From Fratercula arctica (lineage: Eukaryota; Chordata; Aves; Charadriiformes; Alcidae): a stretch of 64,000 nt of DNA. Each line of letters opens with the position of its first letter. Positions within the stretch are counted from its first letter, which is position 1. Below, piece after piece: positions 1-13,685 of the stretch. The stretch is taken from positions 68,961,521 through 69,025,520 of the forward strand of contig CANTUZ010000001.1 in the NCBI GenBank assembly GCA_947846985.1. The letters run 5' to 3'. Under the pieces are notes generated by a model. It had not been told where the DNA came from and searched no databases. It saw only the letters and a program-made list of their open reading frames with translations. Both the position numbers and the translations under genes were made by a program.

Positions 1-3000
1 GTTCCCGCAGTGCACATCAAACACAAATCAGCTTTCGTTTAACCTGGTTTAATCAGGGTTTTCAGATCCCCACTTCACAGTGCCCGGATGACTGCTAAAC
101 TTGCCGTGAGATCTTGCCAAACATGTACAAAAGAATCAAATTTCTGCTCAGCTTCATGTTCCCAGTGATTCGGTAGGAGTTTGGGAATGTGTTGTAACAG
201 TGTCCACGACAAAATCAATGTCTCTTCCCATATCGTTAGACAGATGGACAGGCTGGCAGACAGGACTAGCCTAGTTTGGGGGCAGGGACGAAAATAACAC
301 GATCATATTTCAACTCATTGTTCAAGTTTAATGAGTTCTGCCATAGCTCCAGCACTAGAAGGTTATTGTGAGGGGAAAACAAAGGGAGCCTTCTTTTGTC
401 TTTCTTCACAAACTATCAGGCCCCATTACTGAAAATTAAGGTTCAATAAAATTCGTATTCAGAGATAATTAGCGGACAGCTTTGTGGTGCGGCGGATAAT
501 ATGACCAAAGTGCTGGTTCACAGCAGTGTGTGCTGAAGTGTGAAAGAGCCAGTTCTCCGTTGCTGCTTCTGAGGTCATACCCCCTCATCCTGCGTACAAT
601 GTGGCAGTCAAAATGCAGCATTCTTACCTGCTGTGATAAAAAATACACCAAAGCAAATAAATTATTTCAACCCCCCTCCCCCTCGCAGCTTTTTTTTTTT
701 TTAAACAAAGACAGATCATTAGTAATAAACTATGACTTCATTAGAATGTCCCACGTAACAGGATTACAGAGGAATGTGTCAATAATTGGCAAAGGTTTGT
801 CTTTCATTAATTAACACCTTTGTATGAATACAAACTTGTTATCCTCACTTTTTATAGGTGAAATATTACCATTAAAATTAGACCTTCGGTTTTAAAAAAA
901 AAACCTCAATGGTGTTAATTTGTACAACCGAACATTTTCCAAATATTGTTTAGATTGAAAAAGAAACCAAATTTGAAAACAAGCAGCATTTCAGGAAGAA
1001 TGCTTTTCTCTGCGCTCAGGGAAAGGACAGTTTCAGAGTTCTAGTCTTTCATATACATGTATATAAAATTGTGTACATGCATTCTCCCTATAGAGCAGAA
1101 TATTTAAGGCAGTAACTAATTAAAATATTTGTTCTGGTTTTGTTGCTTAACAAAAATGCACATTAACTACTTTAGCTTTGCTTTTCTCGCCTGTCATCGA
1201 GGAATCAGCTCATAAGCTTAGGGGCAGTCTGTAATATTGGGCCGTTTACCCTGACATACAAATGTCTATGCGCACAAAGAGCAAAGAGCAAATTCTACCT
1301 AAAAAAGGCAGAGTATTTTTCTGAGTTAGAAACACAGCAATTTATTTTTACCAGTTTCAACTGATGGCTTAGAAATGTAACTTTTAGCATTCAGAATGAT
1401 GGTGAATGAGATATTAACGTGTGTAGTGGGATCCTGCATTAAGCTAAATGCTTAGATAAGTGATGCTGTTTTAAGCTGACATGTTTATTTTGATCACTAA
1501 ATGATTTACCAGATGGGTAACATTAGCTGAAGACTGACGCAGGATGTGCAAACGCTTAAAATCTCACCATCCCTGTTGAGTTTGGTAGGGTGATCAAAAT
1601 TTCTAAATTCATCTTCTGTTGTTTGAGGGTCATAATATCTTCTGTTTTGGAAGCTTTGAACCAGAGTCCTATGTGCTCTGGCATAGGCTCATCTCATGGA
1701 ATCAGTCCAAAAAGGTGTTAAATACTTATGTAAAACAAAACTTCAGTAAAATGGCATTTTCCCACCCCTTGACCAGGCTTTGCTGGAAAAGTGGATAGGA
1801 TGATATTTAATGTGAGTTGTTCTCCAGGAGTAACTATATATTCCCATGTACTGATGGGTTTTTTTGTTTTCTTAAACCCCTTTTATTTCACAATTCGCTG
1901 CACAATAAGCGTATTCTCAAAAAAGAGTAGCAAAAGGGAAATGGGAGGCACATTTCCTTTCTGTCTAGTTGAGTAAAAGGCAGTATGTGGGGTTACTTTA
2001 AAAACCTGTATGGAAATATCCAAAATCAATGCTGGATTTGCCACCTATATCACAGAGCCTTTCCATGAGCTTAAATTTCAAAAATGGCTTCAGATGTTAG
2101 TAAATTCAACTTATTAAAAACAAGTCAATTTTTTTTTCCCCCAAAAAAACTCGTTCTCTGATTGGTGAGGAAAAGACACTTCATCATTGTTTTTCAGGAG
2201 GTGGCTCTTTGAAATTGCATGGACTTCAAGATTTTTCAGAGTCTTGGGATTTTTTTGAAAAATAACGGCTTGCTGCAGGAATACAGCACCCTGCAATACA
2301 AGGCTGAACTCTTACTGATTATAGTGGAACCAGGTTTATTAACATTACGTGAGGAGGTGCTTTCATCTGCATTTCAGTGTGTGGTGAACTTAGTATGTGA
2401 TGAGAGAAAGAGGATTAAGGCTGTGTCTACATTAGCAAATAATTCAGTACGATAAGGGTAAACCAGTAGATCAAAGCAGTCAATACTGAAACCCTACACC
2501 TTGCTATATGGCAAGTTTTCACTTCAGACCAGGTGCAGTAGGATTTCCTGGTCTGAAAGTCCTCATCACACGTATTGTTCAAAGTCACCCACTCAATGCC
2601 CAAATGCTACTGGCAGCATTAGGGATCGTCCCACACCTGGTGCACCTCTGAAGTGGAGGCCCTCATTTATTTTTTTCTGAAATCCATTTTGCGAGCACCT
2701 AGTTTGCAGGCACCAAACCACACTGTTCAACAAAACAAAGCACAGTAACATGAGGAAACTGAGTGACTATAAACCAAAATGTTAGCGTGATGCAACCTAA
2801 GTGCCTCCTAGCTAGATGAACACAGGGTATCGTAATTCTTGGAATTTAAGTGACTCTCTGACCCCTGTGCAACCCCCTCAGTGTAGCATTCAACCATTAA
2901 CTTTCTTGAAATGAAGTCCTGCAGCTCACCCTACTCCAGAGCAAGGAATCAGACTGAAAACCCTCCTAATAGTGTGCTTCAGTAATTCCAGCCCTTGCAG

Positions 3001-4636
3001 CTCTGCTCCTTCAAAAACATCCTAGGGAAAATATAATATAAATTAAAGTCTGCAGGCATGTTAATCTTACCAGGCATTATGTCTTGGATACATGGAGGTA
3101 AATTAGAGAGGTTGGCAGTATTGTGCTGCTTTACAGTGGCATTGCAAGAGAGCTTTCCAACGCGTTGAGGACCTTCCATCAGTCCATGCGGCATGAAACC
3201 ATGCAGCCTCTGCACAGCGCCGTTCTGGAGGCAGCCTCACTGAGTTATCGCAGCCCTGTGACAAGCTGATAAGCCCTGTCAAGGAGTTCATAAATCAGCA
3301 GTGATTATTAGCTCAGGCCTGGTGCCCCTCAAACTTAGATATACTGCTTCTAGACCTGAGCCGGTTCACCAGCAGTCATCTTGGCTGTCCTTACCTCCAT
3401 TCTGAAGACGTGTCCACAGCCTCCTGTCAGTGCTTGAACTGAACCTTTTCTGAATCCCTAGGTCAAAGGTATTATCCTGTTCTCTGCTCTTTTGTTGCAG
3501 GTCTCCTTCAAGCAATTCAAGCCAGAATATGCAGTTGCTCCTTGTAAGAGACTGAAGCAGTTTTCTAACTACATGAGGATTGGCATCAGCTGTGTTTGAA
3601 TTGCAGTTCAGCTCCTACAGGAATTTTTTTTGGTGATTCCTTTCCAGCGATACAACCCCCTATAATACTTAATAATGTCAATGCGGTGTTTTTTAAATTT
3701 TCCAGGAGCTGGTAGGATCTGACATATTTTGATGTTTCCGTGATCCCAAGGTCTCACATCTGTCACTCAGTATTGGCAACTAGCTTGTGTGATGCAAACA
3801 ATTGCAATAAAGCACGTGTAAATCAGAGCTGCGCTCCACCTTGCAGTCATCGTCTGTTTGCTATAACATTGATTACTTAAGAGTGAAATTTAAAAGCTGA
3901 GTCTCACTGTGGTAGAAGTATTACCTAAATAAAACCATATCATTCTGCATACCTTTTAATGATGAAGTGGGACTGGCAGGTATTTTGTCCAACTACTGCT
4001 CATAGTGTAATATACTAGTCTGCAGTTTCTCACTTGCTCATTCTTTTGATGCCAGTCAATTTTCATAAGCGGAAAACAATGAAGGGAACAAAATCAGGGT
4101 TCAAACCAAACTCCAAATAAAATCAACTGTCTTTTCAGTAAATTTGGATCAAGCCTCAGTTTTAAAATGACATAAATTGCATTTAAAATGAATGCCAAAA
4201 AAGACCTGCTTTTATAAATTCACCTTTTAAAAAAAGATGAAGAGAATTTTATATATATGTTCTTAAAGTTGTATAGCTGAAATCTATCTGAAGAGGAGGG
4301 CTGATAAATTCCACACAGAAACCCAAAGGTCCCTTGCAGCTGTGTGAGTGAAAGCTTTTGCTATCACTTCTCTCACAGATGCACTTCGGTTGTGGAACCA
4401 GGGGCTGCTTACCACAGTCCTGTCCCAAAGTTACGCTCTGCGAGATCAGGCGTGCTCTGGATCTGATTTTTCCCCCTCTGTTTCTCGCTTGCTGCAGAAA
4501 GCTAACTTAAAGCATACAGACTGGACTGGGACCAGAGTAAAGTTAAGTCTCTTACTGATAATCGCAACAGGGCACCAACATAATCCAGAGCTCAACCTAC
4601 TATGTTGGTCAAGACTCCTCCCAGAAATTTACGGGG
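1..4636. other. Unique noncoding DNA, no gene recognised
   Basis: This is AT-rich, CpG-poor sequence. The open frames are under 100 codons and show no recognisable protein family. Small simple tracts are visible: a run of 13 T at 690-702, and a T9-C5-A7 arrangement at 2129-2149 that could fold on itself. I see no LINE, LTR or SINE that I can name here. It could be intergenic or intronic, and the sequence does not decide between them. Confidence 0.6.
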
Positions 4637-4898
4637 TGTATTGAGTCTGGCTGAGATTGAGTTAATTTTCCCCATAGCAGCCCTCATAAGGCTGTGGTTT
4701 GTTCTGGTAGCTTGAAAGGTGTTGATAACATACCAGTGGTTTGGCTACCACTGAGCAGTGCTCGCACACCATCAAGGCTGTCCCTTCAACATTCTCCCCC
4801 ATCAATATGCTGGGAGTGGGCAAGACCTTGGGAGGGGACGTAGCCAGGACAGGTGACCCACATAGGAATATTTCATACCATATGACATCTGCACAGCA

Positions 4899-4906
4899 AT
4901 AAAAGC
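4899..4906 (+). promoter_or_regulatory. TATA-like box inside the LTR
   Basis: AATAAAAG lies about 130 bp before the LTR polyadenylation signal, where the U3 promoter TATA box sits in related avian LTRs. It would mark the U3/R boundary of the old provirus. Whether it still drives transcription cannot be told from sequence. Confidence 0.45.
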
Positions 4907-5030
4907 TAAGAGAAAGGAGGACGAGGGGGAGCATTTGTTATTACATTTGTCTTTCGGAGCAAGCGCTACTTATACTGAAACTCTACTTCCTGGGAAGGGT
5001 CTGAACATCACCTGCTGATGGGAAGTAGAG

Positions 5031-5036
5031 AATAAA
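5031..5036 (+). terminator. LTR polyadenylation signal AATAAA
   Basis: A canonical AATAAA lies within the LTR, followed by a T-rich stretch (TCTTTGGTTTTCC) suited to 3'-end formation. Its position downstream of the TATA-like box fits the R region of the LTR. It could still act as an alternative poly(A) site for transcripts running on the plus strand. Confidence 0.55.
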
Positions 5037-5213
5037 TCTTTGGTTTTCCTTTGCTTCCAAGTGCAGCCTTTGCTTTTGCTTTATTTAACTGTCTATATCT
5101 TGACCCATGAGGTTTTTTCCGTCTTGATTTCTTCCCCCCATGTCCTGCTGAGGAGGGGAGTGATGGAGAGGCTTGGTGGGCAGCTGGTGTCCAGCCAAGG
5201 TCAACGCACTGCA

Positions 5214-8200
5214 CAGGGAAAACCAGGGCAGATGAGACTGGAACCTCCTATATAGTTAATGTGCTGTAATATAATGAGGTGCCACTTCAGCCACTGAAAA
5301 CAACTCTGAGGCAACTGTTCTACTAGATACCTCCAGTTTAGGAAGGACCATCCTTTATTTTCTGTCTTATGGCAAGAGTTTGGAGAAAATGCTGCAGTGC
5401 TGGTTTGACATTGAAGTCTGCGCTTGAAGGAGCCAGGAATGATCACAGCGAGCCAGGATGAGTCTCTGACTGTCACAAGGTGTCCTCCTCCCTGCTATGC
5501 TGGTGTGGCCCTGATGCAGGGCATACTAATGGCACAGAAGCATGAACACATCCCTTCCCTGCCCCTTGGGGAGGGAAGGACAACTCACCTGTCCCACTAT
5601 GCTGTCCTTGTACGCTGCACAGCTCCCTGCATTTTGCTGGGCTGGCAGAGGGGCATCAGTAGACATTCAGTGCTGTCTTCCACATTAGGCAAGGTGCTAC
5701 GTCGTCCTTGTATGTTACGGAGCAGGTCATGGCCGCTGATCAGGTTTTCCCTCCTGATATATGAAGACACAGTCCTAAAAGTTATGTTTTCAAGCGGGAA
5801 ATGCCTTGTTTCTCTTGGCCTCTACTCATGGGTCTACAGGATGAACTGACAAGTCTTTCCTGCAGCATCAAAGTCTTCCCCACACAGAAGGACATGTGGA
5901 GTTTCCCTCATATAGAAGCAGTCTCTGATACAACAGGAATGAAACTGTTGCTACTCCAAAGAGTACAGCTGAACTCTGATGTGAACAACACTTTAAGTGG
6001 TGCATAAAATCATTTCCTATTGATTAATATTAATTTAATAATCCGGCAATCAGTTGCTATTAAAGAACGAAGAAAGCTAATGCTGTTTCTGAGTAAATTA
6101 TGCACCGTAAACAGATCCTGAGAGATGCAAGCATTGGCTGGCTTCATTTTTCCTTAGCAGAAGATTCGAATGATAAGTGTGTCAACCTTATCGTATTAAA
6201 AATTGTAAATATAAAGGTAGTTAATGAAAGAATTATATATATCCCCCATGATTACAGTCCACCCACCACCACGGTGTGTAGATGGCAGGTATCCCTTGCT
6301 AGCATGGCACTCGCTCTCGGGAGTTTGAGGCACCCGACTGTAGGGAAGGTGGCAGCTACTGCAGTCCTTGCAGAACAGATCTCTTCAGATGCAGCTTGGA
6401 GAATTTGGTTACATGAAATCATAACAAAATTACCCTGTGAAGTCCTGAAAAAAGGTTAGGAAAAAATAGCTGGGGAAATGCCTTGAGTTACTAAAAATTT
6501 TGATTTAGTATGCATTAATTATTGGTTAATTAATTTCAGTATCTCAAAGTTCTACTGGCATTCAGATCGTGGTTTTGTTTGCTTTCATTAGCTGACAGGA
6601 TATGGGTGTTTTGGAAGAGAAAACGCAACACCACTGTCTTATAACATAGATTCTTTGTAGATATAATATAAATTTGGTTCATTTAGTGAAAACTTAAAGT
6701 TTATAAAGAGATTTGTTTTGTGATTAGTAACTTATTCTTTAAATTTTTGATGGAATAGTTTATCTCTATTTCTATTTGTTTGGTTTTATATTTATATTTA
6801 GTGAGCACAAACAGCATGACAAGGGCACAATCATGTTCACCTAGTACTGGAAAATCTACTGACTTTCTGACTGCCTGATTGGATCCTAAGGAATAACCCT
6901 TTCTCCTCAGAACCAGAGATGCAGGAAATATAGATAAAAGGTACTGTTTATAGTTAGAAAATAAAATCATCTGGAGAAAAGGAATAATAGTTCACACAAC
7001 TATGATTGTGTCTCATCTTGTCTGAGATGGCAGACATCATGCAGCTACTAAGGTGGCATCAGGTCTCACATTGTGTATCCATTGATTTCAAGAAGGCTGC
7101 CTACAGATCCCATCCTTCCTTTCACCATCCAACACGAGTTCTGTTCAGGAAAAATGCTGGGCTACCTTATGTGCTTGCTTCAGGTACTTCTCTGCAAGGT
7201 CACAGAGATCTATAGGCACAGTGTCAGGACGATGGGGAATTTTTTCCTTCAGTACATGTTAAGTCTTAGGATGCACCTCAGAGAGGTGCAGAGATGCCTG
7301 TGTTGTGTCTACTGGGTCACCCCAAGAGTTGACCCAATGAACATAAGAGTTAGGAACAACTGGGGAATTTCGCTTCAGGCTTCGTGCCATTCCTGCACTG
7401 CAGTATACATATAGACTCTGTGACTCAACTTTTCTAGAACTGAAAGAAGGCATACTTGCACATGGGGAAGGGAAATATATGGATCTTTTTTTGCAAAGAG
7501 AAGTCTGGTTTGTGTTCACATCTTTAACTTTGAAAAAATAAATGCCAAAGGAAATCCTGTTTTCCAAACAGTCATTGTAATGATGTAGATAATTCATACT
7601 TAGGGTTTACAGGTCATAGTTTAAGTTTTTAAATTATGTATAAAGTTGGAAAAAAACCAACCCATAGAGTAAGGAATTAATTGGACAGTAACAAAATGGA
7701 GATGACCTCCTATAATCCTACCTTTTTATGTTGGGTTATTTTTTCTCGTTTTTATATTTTTACAAGCTTCAAAAGCAGTCTTGGTATGCTATTTAGCTAT
7801 TAGTTTAGAAAATATATAGGAATTAAATACAGGCTAGAATTCTTCATTTTTTAAAATTTCTGTCTTAAAGGGATATATATAAAGACTGTCTATAAAATAT
7901 ATACAGGCAGTACAGCATATAGAGGGTGTAGGCGTCCTTGAAGTGAAATCAGGGTTAATGTTCTTTACTAAAAATCTAGCTGTACTTATCAGATAGGATT
8001 TTTAGTTTTGCTCAGCACTTTATCAACCATTAAGCAACCTAAAGCCACCTAACAGGTGTCTACCCTAGGTCCCATTAGTCCTAATAAAATTAGTCAAGAT
8101 GAGAACCTGCATTAGTTAAAAAAAAAAAAAAAAAGGAATAGCAAATACTCTGCTGTGTTCTGACTGCTGTATAATACCAGCACTCACTCTTGCAAGTTTT

Positions 8201-11200
8201 GACCTAACTCAATATTTCACAGTCACTGATACAACTGCTGGTAAGTCTCAGCAAGAGGACAATTCTCTTATGCATTTACACAGCTTCTCTGAAAGCCCGG
8301 TATAGGTGGCCAGTGAATATTCCCATTTTACTACCATGTATAAACAAGTAAGGAAAAAAGTTCCTTAGATGGGTTCAGTAGCCTTGACGATCTTCATTCA
8401 TCAACAGAAAAAGCTTAAAAACACAGCAGTTGAAAAGTCAATGGTATAAGGTTAACTCAATACACCCATTTAAGGATCAAGGTGTCTAAGTAAAAAAATG
8501 CAATCAGAATCTTAAATCAGTGGAATTAAGCAATCGGTTAGCATGTGATGCAGTGTAGAGTATCATTCAAGTTCAGAATATGCTATTTCTTGTGCAGCAG
8601 TTATTTGAAGTAAACATGACAGTGCCAAGTTTCAATATACTGAGCCCTACACTGGGTTGTTTTCTGTTCCATAACATTAGAGAAGTGTTCACAAAACCCC
8701 TTCTCTGAAGTCTTCAACTTGCCTGCCTACATTTTAAGTTTAGCACGAGTCAATAGCTGGTCCAAGTAACATCATCTGTATCAGACTCTTCAGAACATAT
8801 TTGGAGAGCTGCGTTCCTCGGTGTGTGCTGCTGCATGGGTCTAGTAGCATTTTTAAGGCCTATTTTTATATCGTTGGTAGGTCTATGGGAATACATGAAG
8901 AGTAATAGCGATACCCAAAACTCTGAGCAATATGGCTGTTCTTGGTTTGAAACTATGACATGCTGTAATATTAAAAAGAGGGTAGCTCCAGTCTTTCCAA
9001 ACATCTGAAAAATTGCACAAAGCCAGAGACAGCTGGTAAATAAGAAAAAAGGAACTACAAAAAGCCTACAACAGGTAGCCTCTGAAACCTGAGCTCATGG
9101 GCTTCCTTCAAGGTACGAATAAAAGTCCTATAGCCAGTTACAAAAACTCAGTTCTAATTTACTGAAAACACACAAACTTATCTGATTTAAATTTTTAACT
9201 ATCTAAGAAGCTTCTCTGTGAGGTGTCTGCATGATATGGCCTTAGCATTTATTTATTTTTAAATCTTCTCTTTGCTGGGCAAAACAGAGAATTTGCTGTT
9301 TCCACATAAAGGTCACCAGTAGCCTGAAGGTCTATGCAAATCCTTCACACCAAATACTAATAACGTTAGAATGGAGTGAGTGATAAAAGAATTAAAGAAA
9401 TGAAGATTAGAAACTACTTTAAGTAAAAATGGGTGGGGGCTAGGAACTTGTCAATACAATGTTTTCTCTGTGGGTGGACATAACTTGTGTGCTTTTCTAG
9501 CCAAGTTCGCAGTTGTCCCTAAGACCTGCAAGATCCTTCAAGGTGAGCATCAGAGAAGTTCAGTTTGGATTTTACAATGTTCCTTCCCTGCTATGCTCCT
9601 GTGTCATTCTTTTTTGAAGACATTGACCATATGATGATATTCAAATGGCCAAGCATTTACAATTTCCAGATCTGCCAAATAGCGAATCAACCTTTATAAT
9701 TAAAGGTGACAAGCTGACAAGGAAAATGAATGTAAAATTGTATACGTATATGAATTTTTATGTCAGATTGCCGTCTGTGCACTTGTTTTCTCTTTGTCAA
9801 TAGCCGAAGGCTCATTTCTCTGTACTAGAAGTGCATTTTATATCGAGGCCTTCAGACAGCTCCCCTTCGCCCTAGTGAATTTGCTGATTAATTTTGGATG
9901 CTCCTCTTAATTAACACCCCAAAGGAAGTCTAGATTTTCTAGCCTATATTCCATGTAAAACAAGTGAATCTGAAGAACAATGACCTAAGGAGACAGGCGT
10001 GCTCTGTCCGAATGACATTACAAGAACATTGAATATCTCACAAGTCAGGACCTGGTCAGGCAATGCCTAGGGAAAATGTAGGCCTTTAATCAGGGCAGAA
10101 ATGTGATTCATATTAGTCCAATTTCATTTTCTTTATTGCTGACAAAGAGGGGCTGGGATGGATGCCACCTGACAGTTGAAACATGGTGCCCCTATGCAGG
10201 AGCGGGTGCCTCTGGCCTTGATTAATGATTGGTACCATTTTGACTTGCGGGCAGATAAGTTGATGATGGATGAGAGAAAAAGAGTGAAGTGATTTATTAT
10301 AAAATTAGGATAAAATAACGAACTGGATAATTGCACAGAAGCCTCATAAAATGTAGCTGTGGAGTCAGAAGTGCAATGCCAGGCAACAATAATTTCCACC
10401 TCAGTTTTCACAATGAGATCTTAAAGCAAAGAAAGACAGAGACAACTCTTACTTATGCAGCTGCTTGATGTAGAAAAAGGCTTGCCCATTCTTCTACTTC
10501 AAGAAAATAAAACATTGAGACTTGTGTTTCAGTTTTTATTATTACTGTTGCACAAGAAAAGGGAAGAGTAGAACTGAACAGGCCCCATTAAACCAACTGT
10601 TGCTTCTCTGTTAAAGCCAATAAAATCTTACAATTCTTGCATTTCCTACCATACTTTAGCAGGGTAAAAGATCTAAAGTTATGAAGCTGAGATGTATACA
10701 TGTTTAAATCAAAATTCAACATAAAAATAGACTTGTAACCTCTGTTGGAACCTGTAAAAATGTACAGCCCTCTTGGTAGGTATCACTTTTCTAGTTCACT
10801 TTTTGATGCTTTGAACTTCCAAAGCTGTGCTCTGGTAACTATTTTAGAAGCTGAGTCATGTACTGCTTGCTATTTTATTCTGCATATGTTCAGCAGGGTA
10901 CAATTACAGATTAAAAAAAGCATATCTTGTAATATCCATTTGCTGCCTGGTATAAACTTTTATTTTGTTGTTATGAATCCGTGTCATAATACACTTTCTT
11001 TCTTTACAAGACAAATGTTTGGTCACTCTCTCTTGGAAACTTTAAACATCTAACCTGTAATAATTCCTGTTGTTTTGCTACTAGCAGTGCAAATCAACAT
11101 GCAACTGTTTCTTTCTGCAAGTTCAACTAGCTGAAATTACTGCATTAAAGACAACTGCCAACAATATTGTGCAAATAAGATGGGTTCAGTTATAAAACTG

Positions 11201-13685
11201 AAAATGAAAGTAGCATGGGGAGATAAAATTTAAGTTTCATGTGATCGATTTCTATTCTACTGCTAAGATAACAACATGGGAATTTGTCCTTATAGTCTAC
11301 AAATTTCCAGAAACTGAATTTTCCATGCAGATTAGGAAACGGGATTTTCAAATAATAATATGCAAACACTTCATTGTGGTTCAAAAGCAACAGTCATTAC
11401 TTAACAGCATTAAACTTTTTCCTAAACTATGTTCCTGAAAGGAAATAAAAATGACATCCACTGTTATATCCCTTAGACAAATATTAGAACGTTTCATATC
11501 TGATCCAGTCTTAACTGCATACCATGAGTAGTAGTTTATTTTTGTGTGGAGATTTGAGAAAAGTTAACCTGAATTCACTTTTAAAATGTGTTCTGAAACT
11601 ACATCAATTCCACAGGAAATTTTGTTTCAGAATTATAAGGTATCTTTAACATGACACAACTTCATGAGCTAGAGCAAACGGAATTGAGACTTTTTGAATA
11701 AGAGTATCCACAATTTGCTGCAACTTAACTTTAAATTGGTTTTAAACTCATGTCGCTGTCTTTTCTGGACTAACTTCTTCAAGAAGTTAGAAAAAAAAGG
11801 TTCCAAAACCTTTCCCATTGATTCATTTATAATTTATTTGGAGAAAAAAAAAAAAAAATATAAGGTGAAAAATTATTTAAGAGAAAATCTACAGATGAAC
11901 CGTCCTTTTTTGTTTGATTCCAAAATTGTAAAATATTTCATCTGCTCTGTCAAAATCTGAAGGCTACATCCCATAATGACAATGGGAGCATAGGCTTGAG
12001 AAAAATACATATTGCTGTGAAATAGGAGATTAGACAATAATAGTGTCTGTTCTGTCCTTGTGAACTGCATGAATGACTTCTCACCATCAATACCTATGTT
12101 CTTGCAGTATCTCAGAGGTTTTGGGTTTCAGGATAAAAGGAAATAATTTTAATTAACTGCTTTTTTAGTGGTTTAATTAACAGTGCCTTTAAGACCAAGA
12201 GGTAAATAACTCTGCAAGGAACAACTTGTGCTCCGGGCCCCACCAGCTCTATGCCCAAGTGGAAACAGCATGGCTGGCTATGAAAAGGACACTTTTCTAT
12301 CAGCCACATTGTAAGAATTGTTTGGGCCATCGTGTCCCTTGTCTGTATGAAGTTGGTGCCAGGCATGAGCTAACTCCATGTCTTTGCCACCTTCCTTCTG
12401 CTACCTTTGCTGCCGCTGGGAACCATTCGCCTGGCAGAGGTGAGGCTGGCCATTTCTCCATAGCACAAACTTGACAGCACGGGTGCCCTAGCATCGCTAA
12501 TGTCTAGGAGTCTTGTGACTGAAATGATAACATGGCATCAAAGGTTAGGACAGCTGAATGCTTACTCCCAGATTATTCAAAGACTTCTGATAGCTTTAAG
12601 ATAAGGAGGGAAATGGAAGTCTAGTTAACATTTCCTTGAGACTTGGTTTCAGCATTGACAAACTGAGGAATATGTCTCATGGAATTAGTACCTGCCCACT
12701 AGCTTTGCCACAGGTCGCTAGAAAAATAAAAGGAGACCAAATCTCTCTGGACTTGGAAGGAGGTGGACACAATCAAAGAAATGTAATTTCTTCACACTAC
12801 TACTTTCAAGAGCTAGCTGTAAGGAATCTAAGTGTGATCTGGACTTCGGGTAACTTGAGTGAAGAACTGAAAATTAAGTTAAGTTGTAGGTTAAAGCAGC
12901 TTTTGCACTTGCATTTGCTCTGTATATTTTTTCCTCCCCAGGCCCCCCTGTCCTTCTCACATTAGTTTGCAGAAACCATTCCCAGACTTTTGTATCCTTT
13001 ATGAAGGCAAAACCCAAGGAAGCATGTCCATTCCTTTGGGGCAAGGTACTCCTTTCTTTAAGGCAGTCCTTTGAGAAAGCTAGTGGAAGGAGGGTAAGAT
13101 TTAGTGCTGACCTGTCTCACTCAACATAGGTTTGGTGGCGTATCACAAAGAAAAAACTGAACCGTGACACACTTCTGCCTCATAAAAACATGTATCGTGT
13201 AATTTTGAACAGGTTTGAACAACTACTGCTTTGTTCCAAACTGTAACTAACCACGACCTGGAGAGAGTTACCGATAGAAATGCATGGGTTTTACCTATTT
13301 TGCAATGCACGGCAGTTTTGGGAAACAGTTTAATTCCTTCTGGCTTCTAGTTTTCCTGCCTAGCTGTGCTTCATACATTTCATTTTTGCAGTCACTGGTT
13401 TAAACATGTCTGCCAATTGTGGTGTGCCTGCCAGCATCACTGTCTGCTCTCAGCAGGCAGAAAGGTGTACCTGAAATGCTGTGAATAAAGTTGAGGAAGG
13501 GGAAGGCTTTCTTTGCTCTCAGTTATCTCTCAAAGGCATGAATGATAATAGCTAGGGGGAATGTCTGTACCAACACATTTTTAAGAATGCAAACAAAGTG
13601 TCATCTCATTTCAACAAGTGTAATGACTACATAGTGATCTAGCCATGTTCAAAAAATGGATGAATTATTATTTCTGAATTATTAT
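5214..13685. other. Unique noncoding DNA, no gene recognised
   Basis: I see no named repeat or coding exon in these 8.5 kb. The longest chance frame here is 141 codons at 5424-5849, with no family signature. An A17 run lies at 8118-8134, an A15 run at 11844-11858 and a perfect 8-bp stem with a 3-base loop (TGCACCTC/GAGGTGCA) at 7272-7290. The part from about 9640 to 9930 carries several homeodomain-type AT-rich cores (TTAATTAA-like) and looks like a candidate conserved noncoding element, but conservation cannot be tested here. Confidence 0.55.
8118..8134 (+). repeat. Poly(A) run, 17 A
   Basis: This is an uninterrupted A17. No recognisable retroposed gene or SINE body precedes it, so it is treated as a simple-sequence tract. 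Confidence 0.9.

Larger units (their letters stand above)
4637..5213 (+). mobile_element. Solitary LTR of an avian endogenous retrovirus (ERVL-like)
   Basis: This 577-bp segment has the layout of a bird retroviral LTR. It opens with TG, followed by a GAGTTAATTTTC block near 4658. A TATA-like AATAAAAG lies near 4899 and a polyadenylation signal AATAAA at 5031-5036. After the signal come the TCTTTGGTTTTCCTTTGCTT stretch and an ending GTCAAC...GCA typical of this LTR group. No gag, pol or env reading frame follows on either side, so it is a solo LTR left by recombination between two LTRs. The flanking five bases are CGGGG before and CAGGG after, a possible 5-bp target duplication with one mismatch; five bases would fit an ERVL-type integrase. 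The family is recognised from memory of avian LTRs. ERVL rather than ERVK is an inference, and the ends may be off by a few bases. Confidence 0.8.

Noticed and set aside
2400..2660. GGCTGTGTCTACATTAGCAA, faintly like the ends of some reptilian hAT elements.
   Set aside because: No matching inverted terminus or target duplication could be found by eye.
5424..5849. 141-codon plus-strand open frame just downstream of the LTR.
   Set aside because: It shows no gag, pol or env features and no known domain, and the LTR is solitary.
7073..7130. Plus-strand frame containing I-D-F-K-K-A, similar to a reverse-transcriptase motif.
   Set aside because: No other reverse-transcriptase block occurs before or after it, so the six-residue match is likely chance.
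7272..7290. Perfect 8-bp stem with 3-base loop.
   Set aside because: Too short for a microRNA precursor and isolated; small hairpins of this size are common.
8300..8380. AATATTCCCATTTTACTACC followed by AAACAAGTAAGG, reminiscent of a MIR core.
   Set aside because: Only one landmark is present and its flanks do not follow the SINE order; too weak to list.
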